This document shows, piece after piece, positions 35,200 to 44,400 of a stretch of DNA of 64,000 nt; position 1 is the first letter of the stretch, and every line of letters starts with the position of its first letter. The position numbers and the translations under genes were made by a program. Origin of the DNA: CAZKWG01 sp964615375 (lineage in GTDB: Bacteria > Myxococcota_A > UBA796 > CAZKWG01); contig CAZTOW010000035.1 in the NCBI GenBank assembly GCA_964615375.1, positions 35,740-99,739 on the forward strand. Reading direction: 5' to 3'. The notes below the pieces were generated by a model, which was not told where the DNA came from, ran no database searches, and worked only from the letters and a program-made list of their open reading frames with translations.

Positions 35200-38100
35200 A
35201 GTTCTGAGCCTCATCGACGATGAGCATGTCCACGCCGATGTCGTCCCAGGTGATGCCCGGGTCGTACTCCCAGCTCTCCGGGAGCTCCATCTGCTCGGCG
35301 ACCCACGCCGCGGTGCCCTCGGCCAGGAGCGCCCTCTCGCGCTCGGTGAAGTCCTTGGACTTCCGGTCGCGGATGTTGCGCTGGCGCAGCTTCACCTCGC
35401 GCTTGATGGCGGCGACGGAATCGGCGTACTTCCTCACCTCGCGCTCGTTCATGCGGGTGCGCGCAAGCGCCGTGTAGGTGAGCAACACCACGTCGTACTC
35501 GCCGGCCTGGAAGCGGCTCCACTTCTCCGCGCGCTCCCGCGGCGTGTCCGTGTCGCTCGTCACCATCCCCTTGCGCGGCCCGCGACCGACGATGACCCGC
35601 TTCGATCCGATGACCGCGACGCGGTAGTCGGGCAGCACGCGGGCGATGTCCGCGGCCCACTTCCAGGCGATGCTGTTCGGAACCAGGATCACCGGCCGCT
35701 TGACCCAGCCCTCCTGTCGGGCGCGCGCGAGGATCGCGATCCCGGTGTAGGTCTTGCCCACGCCCACGTCGAACGCGACCAGGCCGCCACCGTTCGCCAG
35801 CACACGGCGGGCGCCCGCCACTTGATGGGGGTGCAGCCGTGGACCGTTGATGGCCCAGCGGCCAATCGAGAGGGGCTCCGCCGAGAACGTCGGGGCGACG
35901 TAGCCCAGAAACTGGCGGTTGTAGGCGTCCTCGACGGTCTTGCGCCGGACCTCGTCAGAGGCACACCAGGCGCGAAAGTCGGTCTCCCACTCCTTCGCCA
36001 GGGCCAGCCGCCGCTGGTCGATGTCGTCCTGCTCCGTCTTGCTGCTCTTGCGCGGCTTGAAGACGCTTCGGTCGTGGTTGATCCACCCGAGGATGAGCAG
36101 GGCGTCCATCGCGACCCAGGGCGTGTCCTCAATGTTCTCGTAGGCGATGGCCTTCAGCGAGACCAGGCCGTCCTTGCGCTCAAACGACACGATGGTCTTC
36201 GTCTTCTGCGACACCCACTGAGAGACCAGCTCGAGCGGCAGCCACGCCTGACGCGGGCTCACCCCGTCGATGTCGTCGAACACCGCTGGGGAGATCGCCG
36301 TGAGCAGGGCCTGGGCCTGGCGCCCGGCCTGCTCACGGCACGCCTCCACGGGCATGTCCGCCGTCGCCGGCACGGGAGCCCGCTCCCGCTCGCGCGCCAG
36401 GTCGTATCGGGGCCAGAGCGAGCCCGTGAGGTAGACGTCCCGGGGTACGAGCAGATCCCACTGAGCGCCGTCCAGACACCATCCCGCCTTCAGGAGGCGT
36501 CGGACCTGTTCTGCGCGCGGCAGGCTCCCACCGAGCTCGGCATGCCAGGCCCAGAGCTCGGCCACGCTGAACCCGCGCCGCGTGCGGTAGAGGAGCTCCG
36601 CCTGAGCGACCACATCATCCGCGCGCCCGGTGTAGGGGGGCGGAGGGGGATCGGGGGGACGCTGAAGGCCGTCGATGAGCTGGCCTCCACGGGCGAACGC
36701 GCTGAGGAAGCGCTCCGCGGTGCGATGCTGCCGGCGCAGGACCTTGGCGAGCTCGACGTGGAGGTGCGGGTTGCCGTGCCGGGCGCGCCAGGCGAGGAGG
36801 GCCGCGTGCAGCTCGGGCCAGAGCTCGGCGACGTCCCCCGCCGCCCCCGAGGCCAGCAGCGCGAGGTAGCGGTCCACGCGCCTTCCGAGCGCCACCGCGG
36901 CGGCCACGGCCTCGGGCAGCGTGTCCTCGTCCTGGAGCGACGCGGGCTCGGGCCGGCGCAGGGGTGCCTTCCGCCAGGAGGCGCCGATCTGGCAGTCCTC
37001 GCAGACCGGGCGCTCCTCCCAGCCCGCCGGCAGACCCGTAAACCGGCCCTCGACCTGATACCCGAGTCGAGGCTTCTGCGTCTGATCGTCATCTCCGACG
37101 TCTCGCCCGAGCTCGCGCCCGAGGAGGTGCTCGGGGTAGAGCTCCAGGTACTTGCCGGCGGCGATCTCTTCGTCGCTGCGGTCCAAGGAGGTGAGCTCAC
37201 CGGACCGCGCGCGGAAGAAGAGCAGGTCCGTGACCAGCATCGCCCCCGGGAACAGCGCCTCGCGGCCCGTGTCGGGGAGCTGGCTCGGCAGGCGGAACGC
37301 CGCCGCCAGGTGGTGGCGGAGGAGGATGGCGCGGCGCGCCGCGAACATGGGCTGGCCGCGTCCGGTGAGCCAGCCCGAGGGCACGAGGAACACCCCGAGC
37401 CCCCCGGGCGCGAGCAGGTCCAGCGTGCGCCGCATGAAGTACAGGTAGGCCCGCTTCTCGCGGTATTGCCGCGCCGGGTCCTCGGCGATGCTGGCCCCCC
37501 GCGGCCCATAGGGCGGGTTCGAGACCACCAGGCCGATGCGCCCGCTCCACCGCTTCTCGTTCTCGCGCACCCAGCGCTCGAAGGGCCCCTGAAAGAGGAG
37601 CATCGTCGGGTAGAGCGCGCGGAGCATCTGGCCGGACAGCTCGGAGTATTCCACCGCATGCCAGACGAGGGAGCGGAACACAGGGCGCTCGAAGGCCGCG
37701 AGCATCCGGCCGATCCCTGCGGAGGGCTCCAGCGCATGGATCGCCCCCTCCTCTTCAGGGAGTGTCTGGAGGCGCTCCTCCACCGCGCTCGCGATGGCCT
37801 CGGCGACCAAGCCGGGCGTGTAGAACTCGTGGACGAGGCCCCGGGCCTCAGGGACCGGGAAGCCTGCCGGAAACCGGGCCGCGACCTTCTCGATGCTGAG
37901 CCCACCCCAGCCCGAGTATCCACGCAGGACCTGGCGCTCGGCGAGGGTGGCGACGCGCCCAGCGCGGGCGAGCTCGGCGGCGAGGTTCATGGCGGCGAGG
38001 TTGGCCGCGGTGCGTTGCGAGACGGTCTTGAGCTCGGCGGTCGGAACGGGGGACGCCGGCAGCCCGAGCTGCGTGGTGAGGATCTGCTCCAGCACCGGGC

Positions 38101-38206
38101 GCCTGCGCGCGATAAAGCCGTCCAGATCGGCGGGCGTGAGCCCCTCGGGGAGGTTCCGCCGAACCACCACGACGAGTTGGTCGAGCAGACGGCTGGCGAG
38201 CGTCAC
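35200..38206 (-). pseudogene. N6-methylase/SNF2-type helicase fusion, truncated after the DEAQ box
   Basis: About 1000 residues of a phage/plasmid-type methylase-helicase. An adenine methylase part has LEPSAGIGRM (~160) and the catalytic NPPYG (~232). The helicase part opens with HPHQVAGARRVLANGGG, Walker A DVGVGKT (~815) and LIVDEAQNF (~1000). Then the frame runs antisense into the recombinase gene and no later helicase motif appears (the formal stop is at 34694), so the whole second helicase lobe is missing. Intact relatives are much longer and protect incoming DNA or remodel it. The start overlaps the stop of the upstream gene by four bases (ATGA). The break lies at about 35150-35199. Confidence 0.8.
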
Positions 38207-39600
38207 GGCGCCGCCCCGACCGCCCCCGCCTTCGCCCCACCCAACAGGCCCTGCTGCGCCATCTGCTTGAGGGCCTCGGTCATCGACGACTGGAAAGCCC
38301 CCAGGAGCAGCTCATCCTTCTGGTCCTGGCTCAGGGCCTTCGGCTTCGCCGCCTTTGCCGGCCTCTCCTGGCGGGCCTCGGCGCGCAGCGCGGGGGTGCC
38401 GCACTTCGCCGCCTTCCCCGGCTTCCCGCCCGCGCAGGCTCGGGCCGCCTTGGCCGCGGCGAGGGAGACCTGCTCCGCGATCTGCTTGAGGCTGCGCGCA
38501 TTGACCGCCTGGCCCGCCAGGATGGCCTCGCGCGCCGCGGTGTAGGCGTCCGCCGCCCGGGACAGCGCCGAGAACGCCTCCCGCTGCTCCGCGCCCGTGC
38601 AGAGCGGAGACCGGACCAGCGCCTCAGCGTGCCGGATCAGGCTGGCCGCCCGGGTGAGCAGAGACGGGATCTCCGTCTTGCCCCAAAGCGAGTCCGCGAC
38701 CGACGTGATGGAGGCCGCCTCCTGGGCCACCGACTCGCGGATCTGCTCGACGCTCGTGGGGCAGGAGGGCGTCATGGGGGCCGGGACCTCCAGCAGCGCG
38801 GGCGGCGGGACCATGCGCGCGCTCGGCCTGGCCTCGGGCGAGGGCCTCGGGGGCTTCGGAGGCTTCGCCTCCTTCGGGGGCTTCGGGGGCTTCGCCTCCT
38901 TCGGGGGCTTCGGAGGCTTCGGAGGCTTCGCCTCCTTCGGGGGCTGGAGCACGCGGGCGCGGTCGAGGGCGTCCTTCCCGGCCTTCGGTGGACGGTAGGG
39001 ATGCGTCTGCGCAAAGACAGGGTCCACGACGTTCCGGCGCTGGGTGTCGCGCGCCGTGCAGGCCGCACCCACCACGCCGGTCATGAGCGCCAGGCCCTGC
39101 TGGATCGCGCCGGCCAGCGACCTGTCCGTGCGCTCCTCCGTCTTCGCCCCCGCGAACCAGCGCTCCCCGCGCTCCAGCCGCACGCGCCAGGTGGAGCCAC
39201 CCTTCGACGCCGTGTCGTGGACGTTGTGGATCTGGAGGGTGGCGTAGGACGCCACCTTCCGCTCCAGCTTGATGACCGCGCGCCCCTCGACATCCACGTC
39301 GAGGGTGCCCTTCCAGGTGCCGCGGAGGATCGCGCTCCCCGTGCGGGGCACGTCCTTGCGCAGCTCGTCGAACACGCGGTTCGCGTCGTTCGACAGGGCG
39401 GAGGTCGTGGGGATGGCCGGGCCATCGCCCCCTGCCCCGGAGATCCAGAGGAACGACGTGCTGAGCTTGGGGGCGATCAGCAACGCTCCCCGCCGCTCTC
39501 GGGGGCGCAGCGCAAGCGCGATCTCGGAGCCTCCCACCTTGCCGTAGGCGGAGATCAGGCCGGGGACGTCATGATCAGGGTTCACGATGTGCAGGCGCAT
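38203..39600 (-). CDS. Unknown protein with PPKEAKPPKPP repeats
   Basis: A 465-residue protein. The N-terminal ~190 residues are beta-rich (VEGRAVIKLERKVASYATLQI) and include a transferase-like or viral-like sandwich I cannot name. A tandem Pro/Lys tract (repeats of PPKEAKPPKPP, ~residues 220-255) follows, then a helical C-terminal half with Cys pairs. It has no membrane helix. It sits between the truncated methylase-helicase and two small membrane proteins in the candidate structural block, and may be a virion or surface protein. Confidence 0.55.
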   Translation of the reverse strand: MRLHIVNPDHDVPGLISAYGKVGGSEIALALRPRERRGALLIAPKLSTSFLWISGAGGDGPAIPTTSALSNDANRVFDELRKDVPRTGSAILRGTWKGTLDVDVEGRAVIKLERKVASYATLQIHNVHDTASKGGSTWRVRLERGERWFAGAKTEERTDRSLAGAIQQGLALMTGVVGAACTARDTQRRNVVDPVFAQTHPYRPPKAGKDALDRARVLQPPKEAKPPKPPKPPKEAKPPKPPKEAKPPKPPRPSPEARPSARMVPPPALLEVPAPMTPSCPTSVEQIRESVAQEAASITSVADSLWGKTEIPSLLTRAASLIRHAEALVRSPLCTGAEQREAFSALSRAADAYTAAREAILAGQAVNARSLKQIAEQVSLAAAKAARACAGGKPGKAAKCGTPALRAEARQERPAKAAKPKALSQDQKDELLLGAFQSSMTEALKQMAQQGLLGGAKAGAVGAAP

Positions 39601-39615
39601 GGAAGCCTCGGGCGC

Positions 39616-39924
39616 TCAGCGAGCGGGAGCGGGGGACACGATCTGGACGGCCTCGGCGGCGGCGCGGGGATCCACCCCGTCCTTCAACGCCACGACGGCC
39701 AGCGTGAAGACGGTGAGCAGCCAGAGCAGCACGAACGCGCCCAGGTGCAGACGCGCCTGGTGGCGGAGCTCACCGCGCAGCTCGCCGAGCTCGGCGCGCA
39801 GGCCGCTGAACCCGTTGTGCATCTGGGCGATGAGCGCGTTCTCCAACGCCGAGAGCTCGTGGCGAGGCGGCAGAGAGGACTCCTCATCGGAATACGCGGG
39901 TGCGGGTGCGAGATGGGGGGGCAT
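39616..39924 (-). CDS. Small single-pass membrane protein
   Basis: A 102-residue protein: helical and charged up to ~60 (ENALIAQMHNGFSGLRAELGEL), then one strong membrane helix (LHLGAFVLLWLLTVFTLAVVAL, ~62-80) and a short tail. A GGAG Shine-Dalgarno lies inside the upstream gene's end. It resembles small virion membrane or holin-like proteins in size and layout, but no family is recognisable. Confidence 0.6.
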   Translation of the reverse strand: MPPHLAPAPAYSDEESSLPPRHELSALENALIAQMHNGFSGLRAELGELRGELRHQARLHLGAFVLLWLLTVFTLAVVALKDGVDPRAAAEAVQIVSPAPAR

Positions 39925-39927
39925 GGG

Positions 39928-40554
39928 TCAGCTCCTGCTGCTCTGGCTGGCCTGGTAGGCCAGGAACCCACCCACCCCGAGCACGCCGAGCCCAGCCAGC
40001 ACGAGGGGCCAGTAGGACTCGTCATCGGGCGGAGGGGGCGCGTTCACGGTGGCGGCCTGCAAGGTGCGCCCCTCGCGGCTCGCCGCGGCGCGCTCCCGGA
40101 GGTCCTCCAAGAACAGGGCGGTCTGGTCGCGCGTGGCCATGGCCTCTTCGTAGGCCACCACCGCCCAGGCGATGGCGGATGCGCCGAGCGCGACACCGGC
40201 GACGATGAGGACCACCTGCCAGGCGCCGAAGGTGCGCGGCATGGCCCCAGGGCGCTCCTCGCGCGCGTCACGGACCACGCCGAGCGCGAGCGAGTTGTAC
40301 CGCTGCACGTAGGCGCTGAAGGTCGCCTGCAGCGTCGCGGCCTCGGGCCCGGACGTGGGCAGGAGGACCTGCGCGCGCGCCAGGTTGCCGTGGATCTCGT
40401 CGAGCAGGCCGAGGTAGCTCTCCACGGTGTCTCGATGGGCCTCGGGGTCCTCCGTGACGCTCGCGTCCTCGTCGAGGAGGGCATCCGCCTGCTCCTCGAA
40501 CCACGCCCAGGCGTCATCGAGCACGCCCTCCATCTGGAGCGCCTGCGGGCTCAT
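39928..40554 (-). CDS. Membrane protein with two transmembrane helices
   Basis: A 208-residue protein with an acidic helical N-terminal half (DDAWAWFEEQADALLDEDAS), a membrane helix (~110-130, WQVVLIVAGVALGASAIAWA) and a second one near the C-terminus (YWPLVLAGLGVLGVGGFLAY). It overlaps the preceding gene by four bases. Small membrane proteins next to beta-rich proteins would fit a membrane-containing virus, but that is inference. Confidence 0.6.
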   Translation of the reverse strand: MSPQALQMEGVLDDAWAWFEEQADALLDEDASVTEDPEAHRDTVESYLGLLDEIHGNLARAQVLLPTSGPEAATLQATFSAYVQRYNSLALGVVRDAREERPGAMPRTFGAWQVVLIVAGVALGASAIAWAVVAYEEAMATRDQTALFLEDLRERAAASREGRTLQAATVNAPPPPDDESYWPLVLAGLGVLGVGGFLAYQASQSSRS

Positions 40555-41595
40555 CGCCGGCCTCGCTGGCCGCACCGACCGCCGCACCCCTCGCAGCCGA
40601 TCTCCGCCAGGGCCTGCGGGTCCGCCCAGCCGAGCGTCGTGTAACGGCGCGAGACCGGGCGCGCGGCGGGCGGGCCCCCGGACACCATCGGGACCACGAC
40701 GGTCCCCTGCCTCACCTCGGGCGCAGGCGGCGCGGCGGGCGCGGCGGGACGGTTCACCAGGCGGTTCGCGACGGCCTTGATGATGAGCGGAGCAACGACG
40801 GGAGCAAAGCCCATCTTGACGCGCCGCTGCTCCTCGGCTGCCACCTCTTCGGGCACCTCGGCGACGAGGTACAGGCCAGGCTTCCAGGGCACCACCGCGG
40901 CGCGGTAGCCGGCGCGGGCGCGCAGCGTGAGGTTCTCGCCCAGCGGCACTCGCTCGCCCCAGAGGTCGCGAAGCCCGGCGGCCTCCATGCCGCCCTCGTC
41001 GAAGCCCTCGTCGAAGCCCTCGTCCTCGAAGCCCTCGTCGAAGCCCTCGTCCTCGAAGCCCTCGTCGAAGCCCTCGTCCTNNNNNNNNNNNNNNNNNNNN
41101 NNNNNNNNNNNNNNNNNNNNNNNNNNNNNNNNNNNNNNNNNNNNNNNNNNNNNNNNNNNNNNNNNNNNNNNNNNNNNNNNCGAAGCCCTGGTCACGCTGG
41201 GCGCGCCGAGGCGCAGGGAAGGAGCGGCCTCCGGGCATCCCAGGACGCTGCATCCCCCCTCGGGAGGGCGAGCGCCCGCCTCCGTCCAGAGGCTCCCAGG
41301 CGCGCTCCCAGTCCTGGGAGGCGGGCGCCGAGCTGGCGCGGCGCTCCTTCTGACGCTGCTTCCGCTGGCGGCTCGGAAGGGCCTGCTGCGCCTGCTTGCG
41401 GCGCTTGCGGTTCGCCCGGGTCTCCTGCTCCAGCTCGACCTGCTTCTCCGCGCGTCGCGCGGCCCGGCGAGACCGTCGCCGGGCGCGCCGGGCCTGGCGG
41501 AGCTCCTTGCCCCCGGCGAACACCGGCTGCTGCTGAGCGCGCACCCTGGCCATGAGCAGCACGAATTCCCTGTGGGGCAGCGGGACGATCCTCAT
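40551..41595 (-). CDS. Basic protein with DEGF/EDEGF tandem repeats, interrupted by assembly gap
   Basis: One gene split by 100 Ns. The 5' part (from 41595) is highly basic (RRARRRSRRAARRAEKQVEL) and ends in RDQGF at the gap. The 3' part resumes with (E)DEGF repeats and ends in CEGCGGRCGQRGRR. The two parts are in different frames because the 100-N spacer is an arbitrary length. Since both sides of the gap carry the same repeat phase, I join them. The basic N-terminus could bind DNA or negatively charged partners, and the acidic repeats could form a flexible arm. The middle of the C-terminal part has a hydrophobic segment (FAPVVAPLIIKAVANRLV). Confidence 0.55.
40985..41080 (-). repeat. 27-bp DEGF/EDEGF coding repeat beside the gap
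   Basis: On the plus strand the unit is GCCCTCGTCGAA (12 bases) alternating with GCCCTCGTCCTCGAA (15 bases). It runs up to the N gap and probably continues inside it, which would explain why assembly failed there. Confidence 0.8.
41081..41180. other. Assembly gap (100 Ns)
   Basis: A placeholder of 100 Ns within a tandem repeat. The real length is unknown, so any frame read across it is unreliable. Confidence 0.99.
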
Positions 41596-42089
41596 GACTC
41601 CACTCCGAGCTCCTCGCGCAGGGCGAGGACACGTTCATCCCAACGACCGTTCATCCCCAGCCGCGCGCTGGGGTCGTCATAGTAGACACGGTCGCCGATG
41701 TAGTATTTGACGACACAGTGATAGAGACCGCCGGGGTTGGCTGCGCTGCTGCGCGTCTTCAACACCACCTCGGCCGGGATCGCGGTCAGCCGCTCACGCC
41801 GCGCCCGACGATAGCCGCCGTCCCAGGGCAGGAGCGCATCTGCGCCGCGGGCGATGAGCTCGCCCGCCCGCCAGGCGGCGAGCGCGTCACAGTCCTCCTC
41901 GCCGGCGAGGAGCGCCATCTTCAGGTCGCTCCAGAGCTCGACGGGCTCCAGCGCGTAGACCACCGGGCTCTCGTAGAGGAGCGGCAGGTCCGGCTCTTTT
42001 CGGAGGATGATCGCGTTCTCCCACGCCAGCCAGTTCAGCAGGCGTGCCGCGGCCTTCTCCTCGAAGCTGAGCCGGACCGTGATGTCCAC
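41592..42089 (-). CDS. Transglutaminase/papain-like protein, phage type
   Basis: A 165-residue protein with the pattern of phage transglutaminase-like cysteine proteins. Cys67 lies in EEDCDALAAWRAGEL, His124 in GLYHCVVKYY, and Asp138/139 in YYDDPSARLGM; that order (Cys, His, Asp-Pro-Ser-x-x-Leu-Gly-Met) is typical. It may crosslink or cleave structural proteins, or act on the cell wall. The start is a GTG at 42089. It shares four bases with the next gene's start and lies three bases after the upstream stop. Catalysis is inferred only from motifs. Confidence 0.6.
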   Translation of the reverse strand: MDITVRLSFEEKAAARLLNWLAWENAIILRKEPDLPLLYESPVVYALEPVELWSDLKMALLAGEEDCDALAAWRAGELIARGADALLPWDGGYRRARRERLTAIPAEVVLKTRSSAANPGGLYHCVVKYYIGDRVYYDDPSARLGMNGRWDERVLALREELGVES

Positions 42090-42092
42090 GCG

Positions 42093-42512
42093 CTAGGCCT
42101 CCGGCGGGGCGCTGGGCGCCTCGCTCTCCACCAGGCGGAGCTCCTCGTTGGTGTGCAGCCGCACGACGGCCGACGACACCAGGAGCGGGCCACGCACCTC
42201 CAGCCGCACGCGGACATAGGCCAGGAGCGCCTTGACCGGGATCAGGTTCAGGGCCTTGCCCAGGCCCGTGATCTCGACCGCGCCCACGGGCAGGAAGAGC
42301 TCGCCATCCGGCGAGGTCTCGATCACGGCCTTGAGCGAGATGGGGGCGGCGCCGTCCTCCGACGCGGACAGGTCAGCGCTGATCGACACCAGGGTCTGGG
42401 TCTGCGGGTCGGTGTCGTCGGGCTTGAACGCGACGGCCTCTCCGGTCGTCGTCTCGGTGATGTCCGTGACGGACAGGAGGGCGACGCTGCACAGCAGCAG
42501 AGGGATCAACAT
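42093..42512 (-). CDS. Small beta-rich protein, candidate structural protein
   Basis: A 139-residue protein with a hydrophobic N-terminus (MLIPLLLCSVALLSV) followed by a beta-sandwich-like body: ETSPDGELFLPVGAVEITG then LAYVRVRLEV. The next gene shows the same pattern (SSVDG, TG, YVRG), so the two are probably diverged paralogues. Such folds occur in phage capsid and tail-decoration proteins. A GGAGAAC lies ahead of the start. No known family is identified. Confidence 0.55.
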   Translation of the reverse strand: MLIPLLLCSVALLSVTDITETTTGEAVAFKPDDTDPQTQTLVSISADLSASEDGAAPISLKAVIETSPDGELFLPVGAVEITGLGKALNLIPVKALLAYVRVRLEVRGPLLVSSAVVRLHTNEELRLVESEAPSAPPEA

Positions 42513-42543
42513 GGGGTGTTCTCCAGGTCGAGGAGGGGGTGGA

Positions 42544-42933
42544 TCAGCTCGTCGAGAGCGAGAACGGCCGGTCCATGAGCAGGTTCACCGAGCCGGTCCA
42601 GTTTGGAGACGCGGTGCCGCCCGCATCCACGATCCCGCGGACGTAGGGGCCGCACCAGGCCAGCGCGACACGCTCGTTCCGAGAACCCGCGCCCGTGAGC
42701 TGGGTCATGCTCGCGACGTCCACCCAGTTGGTGCCGTCCACCGAGCTCTGGAGCTTGGCGTCGAGCGTCGGACTCGTTCCGCCTGTGGTGGTGAAGTTGA
42801 AAATGACGTTCATCGTCGCGTCGTTCGCGTCGTCGTCCGACCCGAACTTCGGGCGGTAGGTCGTGCCGGTAACGTCGGCGGAGGCCGCGCTGGTCTGCGA
42901 GACCACCGCAATCGTGAACAGAGAGCAGCCCAT
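42544..42933 (-). CDS. Small beta-rich protein, paralogue of neighbour
   Basis: A 129-residue protein, Thr/Ser/Gly rich, with the repeat pattern LQSSVDGTNWVDVASMTQLTG and PYVRGIVDAGG. This resembles phage structural beta-sandwich proteins. It starts two bases after the stop of the gene at 42936, so translation is likely coupled. It has no helix or membrane segment. It may be a minor capsid or spike component; the function is not proven. Confidence 0.55.
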   Translation of the reverse strand: MGCSLFTIAVVSQTSAASADVTGTTYRPKFGSDDDANDATMNVIFNFTTTGGTSPTLDAKLQSSVDGTNWVDVASMTQLTGAGSRNERVALAWCGPYVRGIVDAGGTASPNWTGSVNLLMDRPFSLSTS

Positions 42934-42935
42934 GA

Positions 42936-43547
42936 TCAGATCCTCAGCGAGAAGATGATGCGGAAGTTGGAGTTGTTGCCGGCCACGGTGAGGTCCATCC
43001 GCCGAGCGCCCCCAACCGGGATCCCGCTGTCGGGCTGTGCGTCACCTTGGGTCACGCCCACGACGCTGGAGAAGCCGTCGTAGAAGCTCAGCGTGGTCGA
43101 GCCAAGCAGGCTCGGATCGCTGAGCTCCAGACGCACCCGGTCGGCGAAGGGTGGGATGGCGATGGTCTGCGTCACGCCAGCGACCGCCACCCCCGTCTCC
43201 TCCCATTGGTTGTGGGTGGGGAGGAAGGCGTCGGCGATGGCGCTGGCGACCGTGTTGCTCGTGTCGACGAGGTTGGCCGCCTCCACGGACACATACTGGG
43301 CATACACCCCGATGCGGGTAGACCGGGCGACCGTGATCTGGGCCTTCTGGCCGGCGCTGTCGCCCGCAGTCCACGCGAGGCGCACGGCGAAGGGCAGGTC
43401 CGAGCTGGACCAGACCTCCACCACACGCCAGGCGGATTCGCAGGCATGACCCGCGCCGAGCTCGACGTAGCTGAGCGCCGATCCCACGGCGCGCGCCGAC
43501 AAGGGCTTCTTGCCGTTGCGCACCGAGAGATCGGTCTGCCTGGCCAT
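42936..43547 (-). CDS. Beta-rich protein, candidate capsid protein
   Basis: A 203-residue protein with a strong beta pattern throughout and few charged helices: PFAVRLAWTAG, AQYVSVEAANLVD, ADRVRLELSDPSLLG, FYDGFSSVVGV and RRMDLTVAGNNSNFRIIFSL. The length and alternation would suit a single jelly-roll. The ATG has GAGGTAGACG just upstream. Two such proteins side by side recall the paired small capsid proteins of Sphaerolipo-type viruses, a hypothesis to be tested by structure prediction. Confidence 0.5.
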   Translation of the reverse strand: MARQTDLSVRNGKKPLSARAVGSALSYVELGAGHACESAWRVVEVWSSSDLPFAVRLAWTAGDSAGQKAQITVARSTRIGVYAQYVSVEAANLVDTSNTVASAIADAFLPTHNQWEETGVAVAGVTQTIAIPPFADRVRLELSDPSLLGSTTLSFYDGFSSVVGVTQGDAQPDSGIPVGGARRMDLTVAGNNSNFRIIFSLRI

Positions 43548-43555
43548 CGTCTACC

Positions 43556-44326
43556 TCAGCGGCAGCTCGCGTCCGCCGGCTTGTACCCGGTGATGACGGC
43601 GTCGATGGTGGCCGCGGCGGACGCGGTGCCCTGGATCTCGATGTCGAGACCGCCCTTGATCCGGTTGCCCTTCAGGAGGTTCCGCGTCGCCAGCGCGGTG
43701 GTGCCGAACTGCGAGTGCGGCACGCCGGTCGACGAGCTCCAGATGACATCCGGGCCCATAGAGAGGCGGGTGACACGGAAGGTGCCCGAGGAGCACTCGA
43801 TGGTGATACCCTCCGCCTCGAAGTCGTGCTGCGGGCGGACGGTGATGGTGGCCGTGCCCGCCGCGGTGGGCACAACCTGACCAGCGAGAATCGTGCGCGA
43901 CCATCCCACCTTGGCGTCCCCCTTGCGGCGCGTGTTGGAGCCCGAGCGGCTGCCCTTCCTGGCGCGGTACTCGTTGAGCTTGCTGCGGGCCCTGCTGGCC
44001 CGGCGCGACTTGCGGCTGGCGCGGCGGCTCAGGCGGCGCTCACGGCCTCCGCGCCCGAAGTCCGGGTCGCTGGTGTCGTCGTCGTCGTCGTCCTCGTCGT
44101 CGTCGTCGTCCTCGCCCTCGAAGTCGTCGTCGTCCTCGCCCTCGAAGTCCTCGTCGTCGTCGCCGTCGTACTGGTAGCCGAACACGGGCTGCTCCTCGCC
44201 GCCGAAGGCGTCGGCCTCGAGCTGGTCCTCGTCCACGAAGACCGTGTCGGTCTCCGCGTCGAGGATGATGTGGTGGGCACCGAACTCGACGAGCTCGCCC
44301 TTCAGGATGCGGTGGTGATGGCTCAT
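43556..44326 (-). CDS. Acidic/basic-tailed beta-domain protein, candidate major capsid protein
   Basis: A 256-residue protein in three parts: an N-terminal beta piece (residues 1-45), a run of Asp/Glu (~52-88) followed by a strongly basic region (~95-130, RRLSRRASRKSRRASRAR), and a C-terminal beta domain of ~115 residues (FRVTRLSMGPDVIW, IKGGLDIEIQGTAS, IDAVITGYKP). The C-terminal domain resembles single beta-sandwich virion proteins. The basic arm could bind DNA. No database match is claimed. Confidence 0.5.
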   Translation of the reverse strand: MSHHHRILKGELVEFGAHHIILDAETDTVFVDEDQLEADAFGGEEQPVFGYQYDGDDDEDFEGEDDDDFEGEDDDDDEDDDDDDTSDPDFGRGGRERRLSRRASRKSRRASRARSKLNEYRARKGSRSGSNTRRKGDAKVGWSRTILAGQVVPTAAGTATITVRPQHDFEAEGITIECSSGTFRVTRLSMGPDVIWSSSTGVPHSQFGTTALATRNLLKGNRIKGGLDIEIQGTASAAATIDAVITGYKPADASCR

Positions 44327-44400
44327 GGGTTCCTCTCGATGTAGGCGTTGAAGGAAGAGATCAGGGCCGCGCCTCCCCAGACGCAGCCCTCAGGGCCCCG

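Noticed and set aside
40985..41080. Regular short repeats that might be CRISPR
   Set aside because: The repeats are contiguous, without spacers, in frame with a coding repeat (DEGF).
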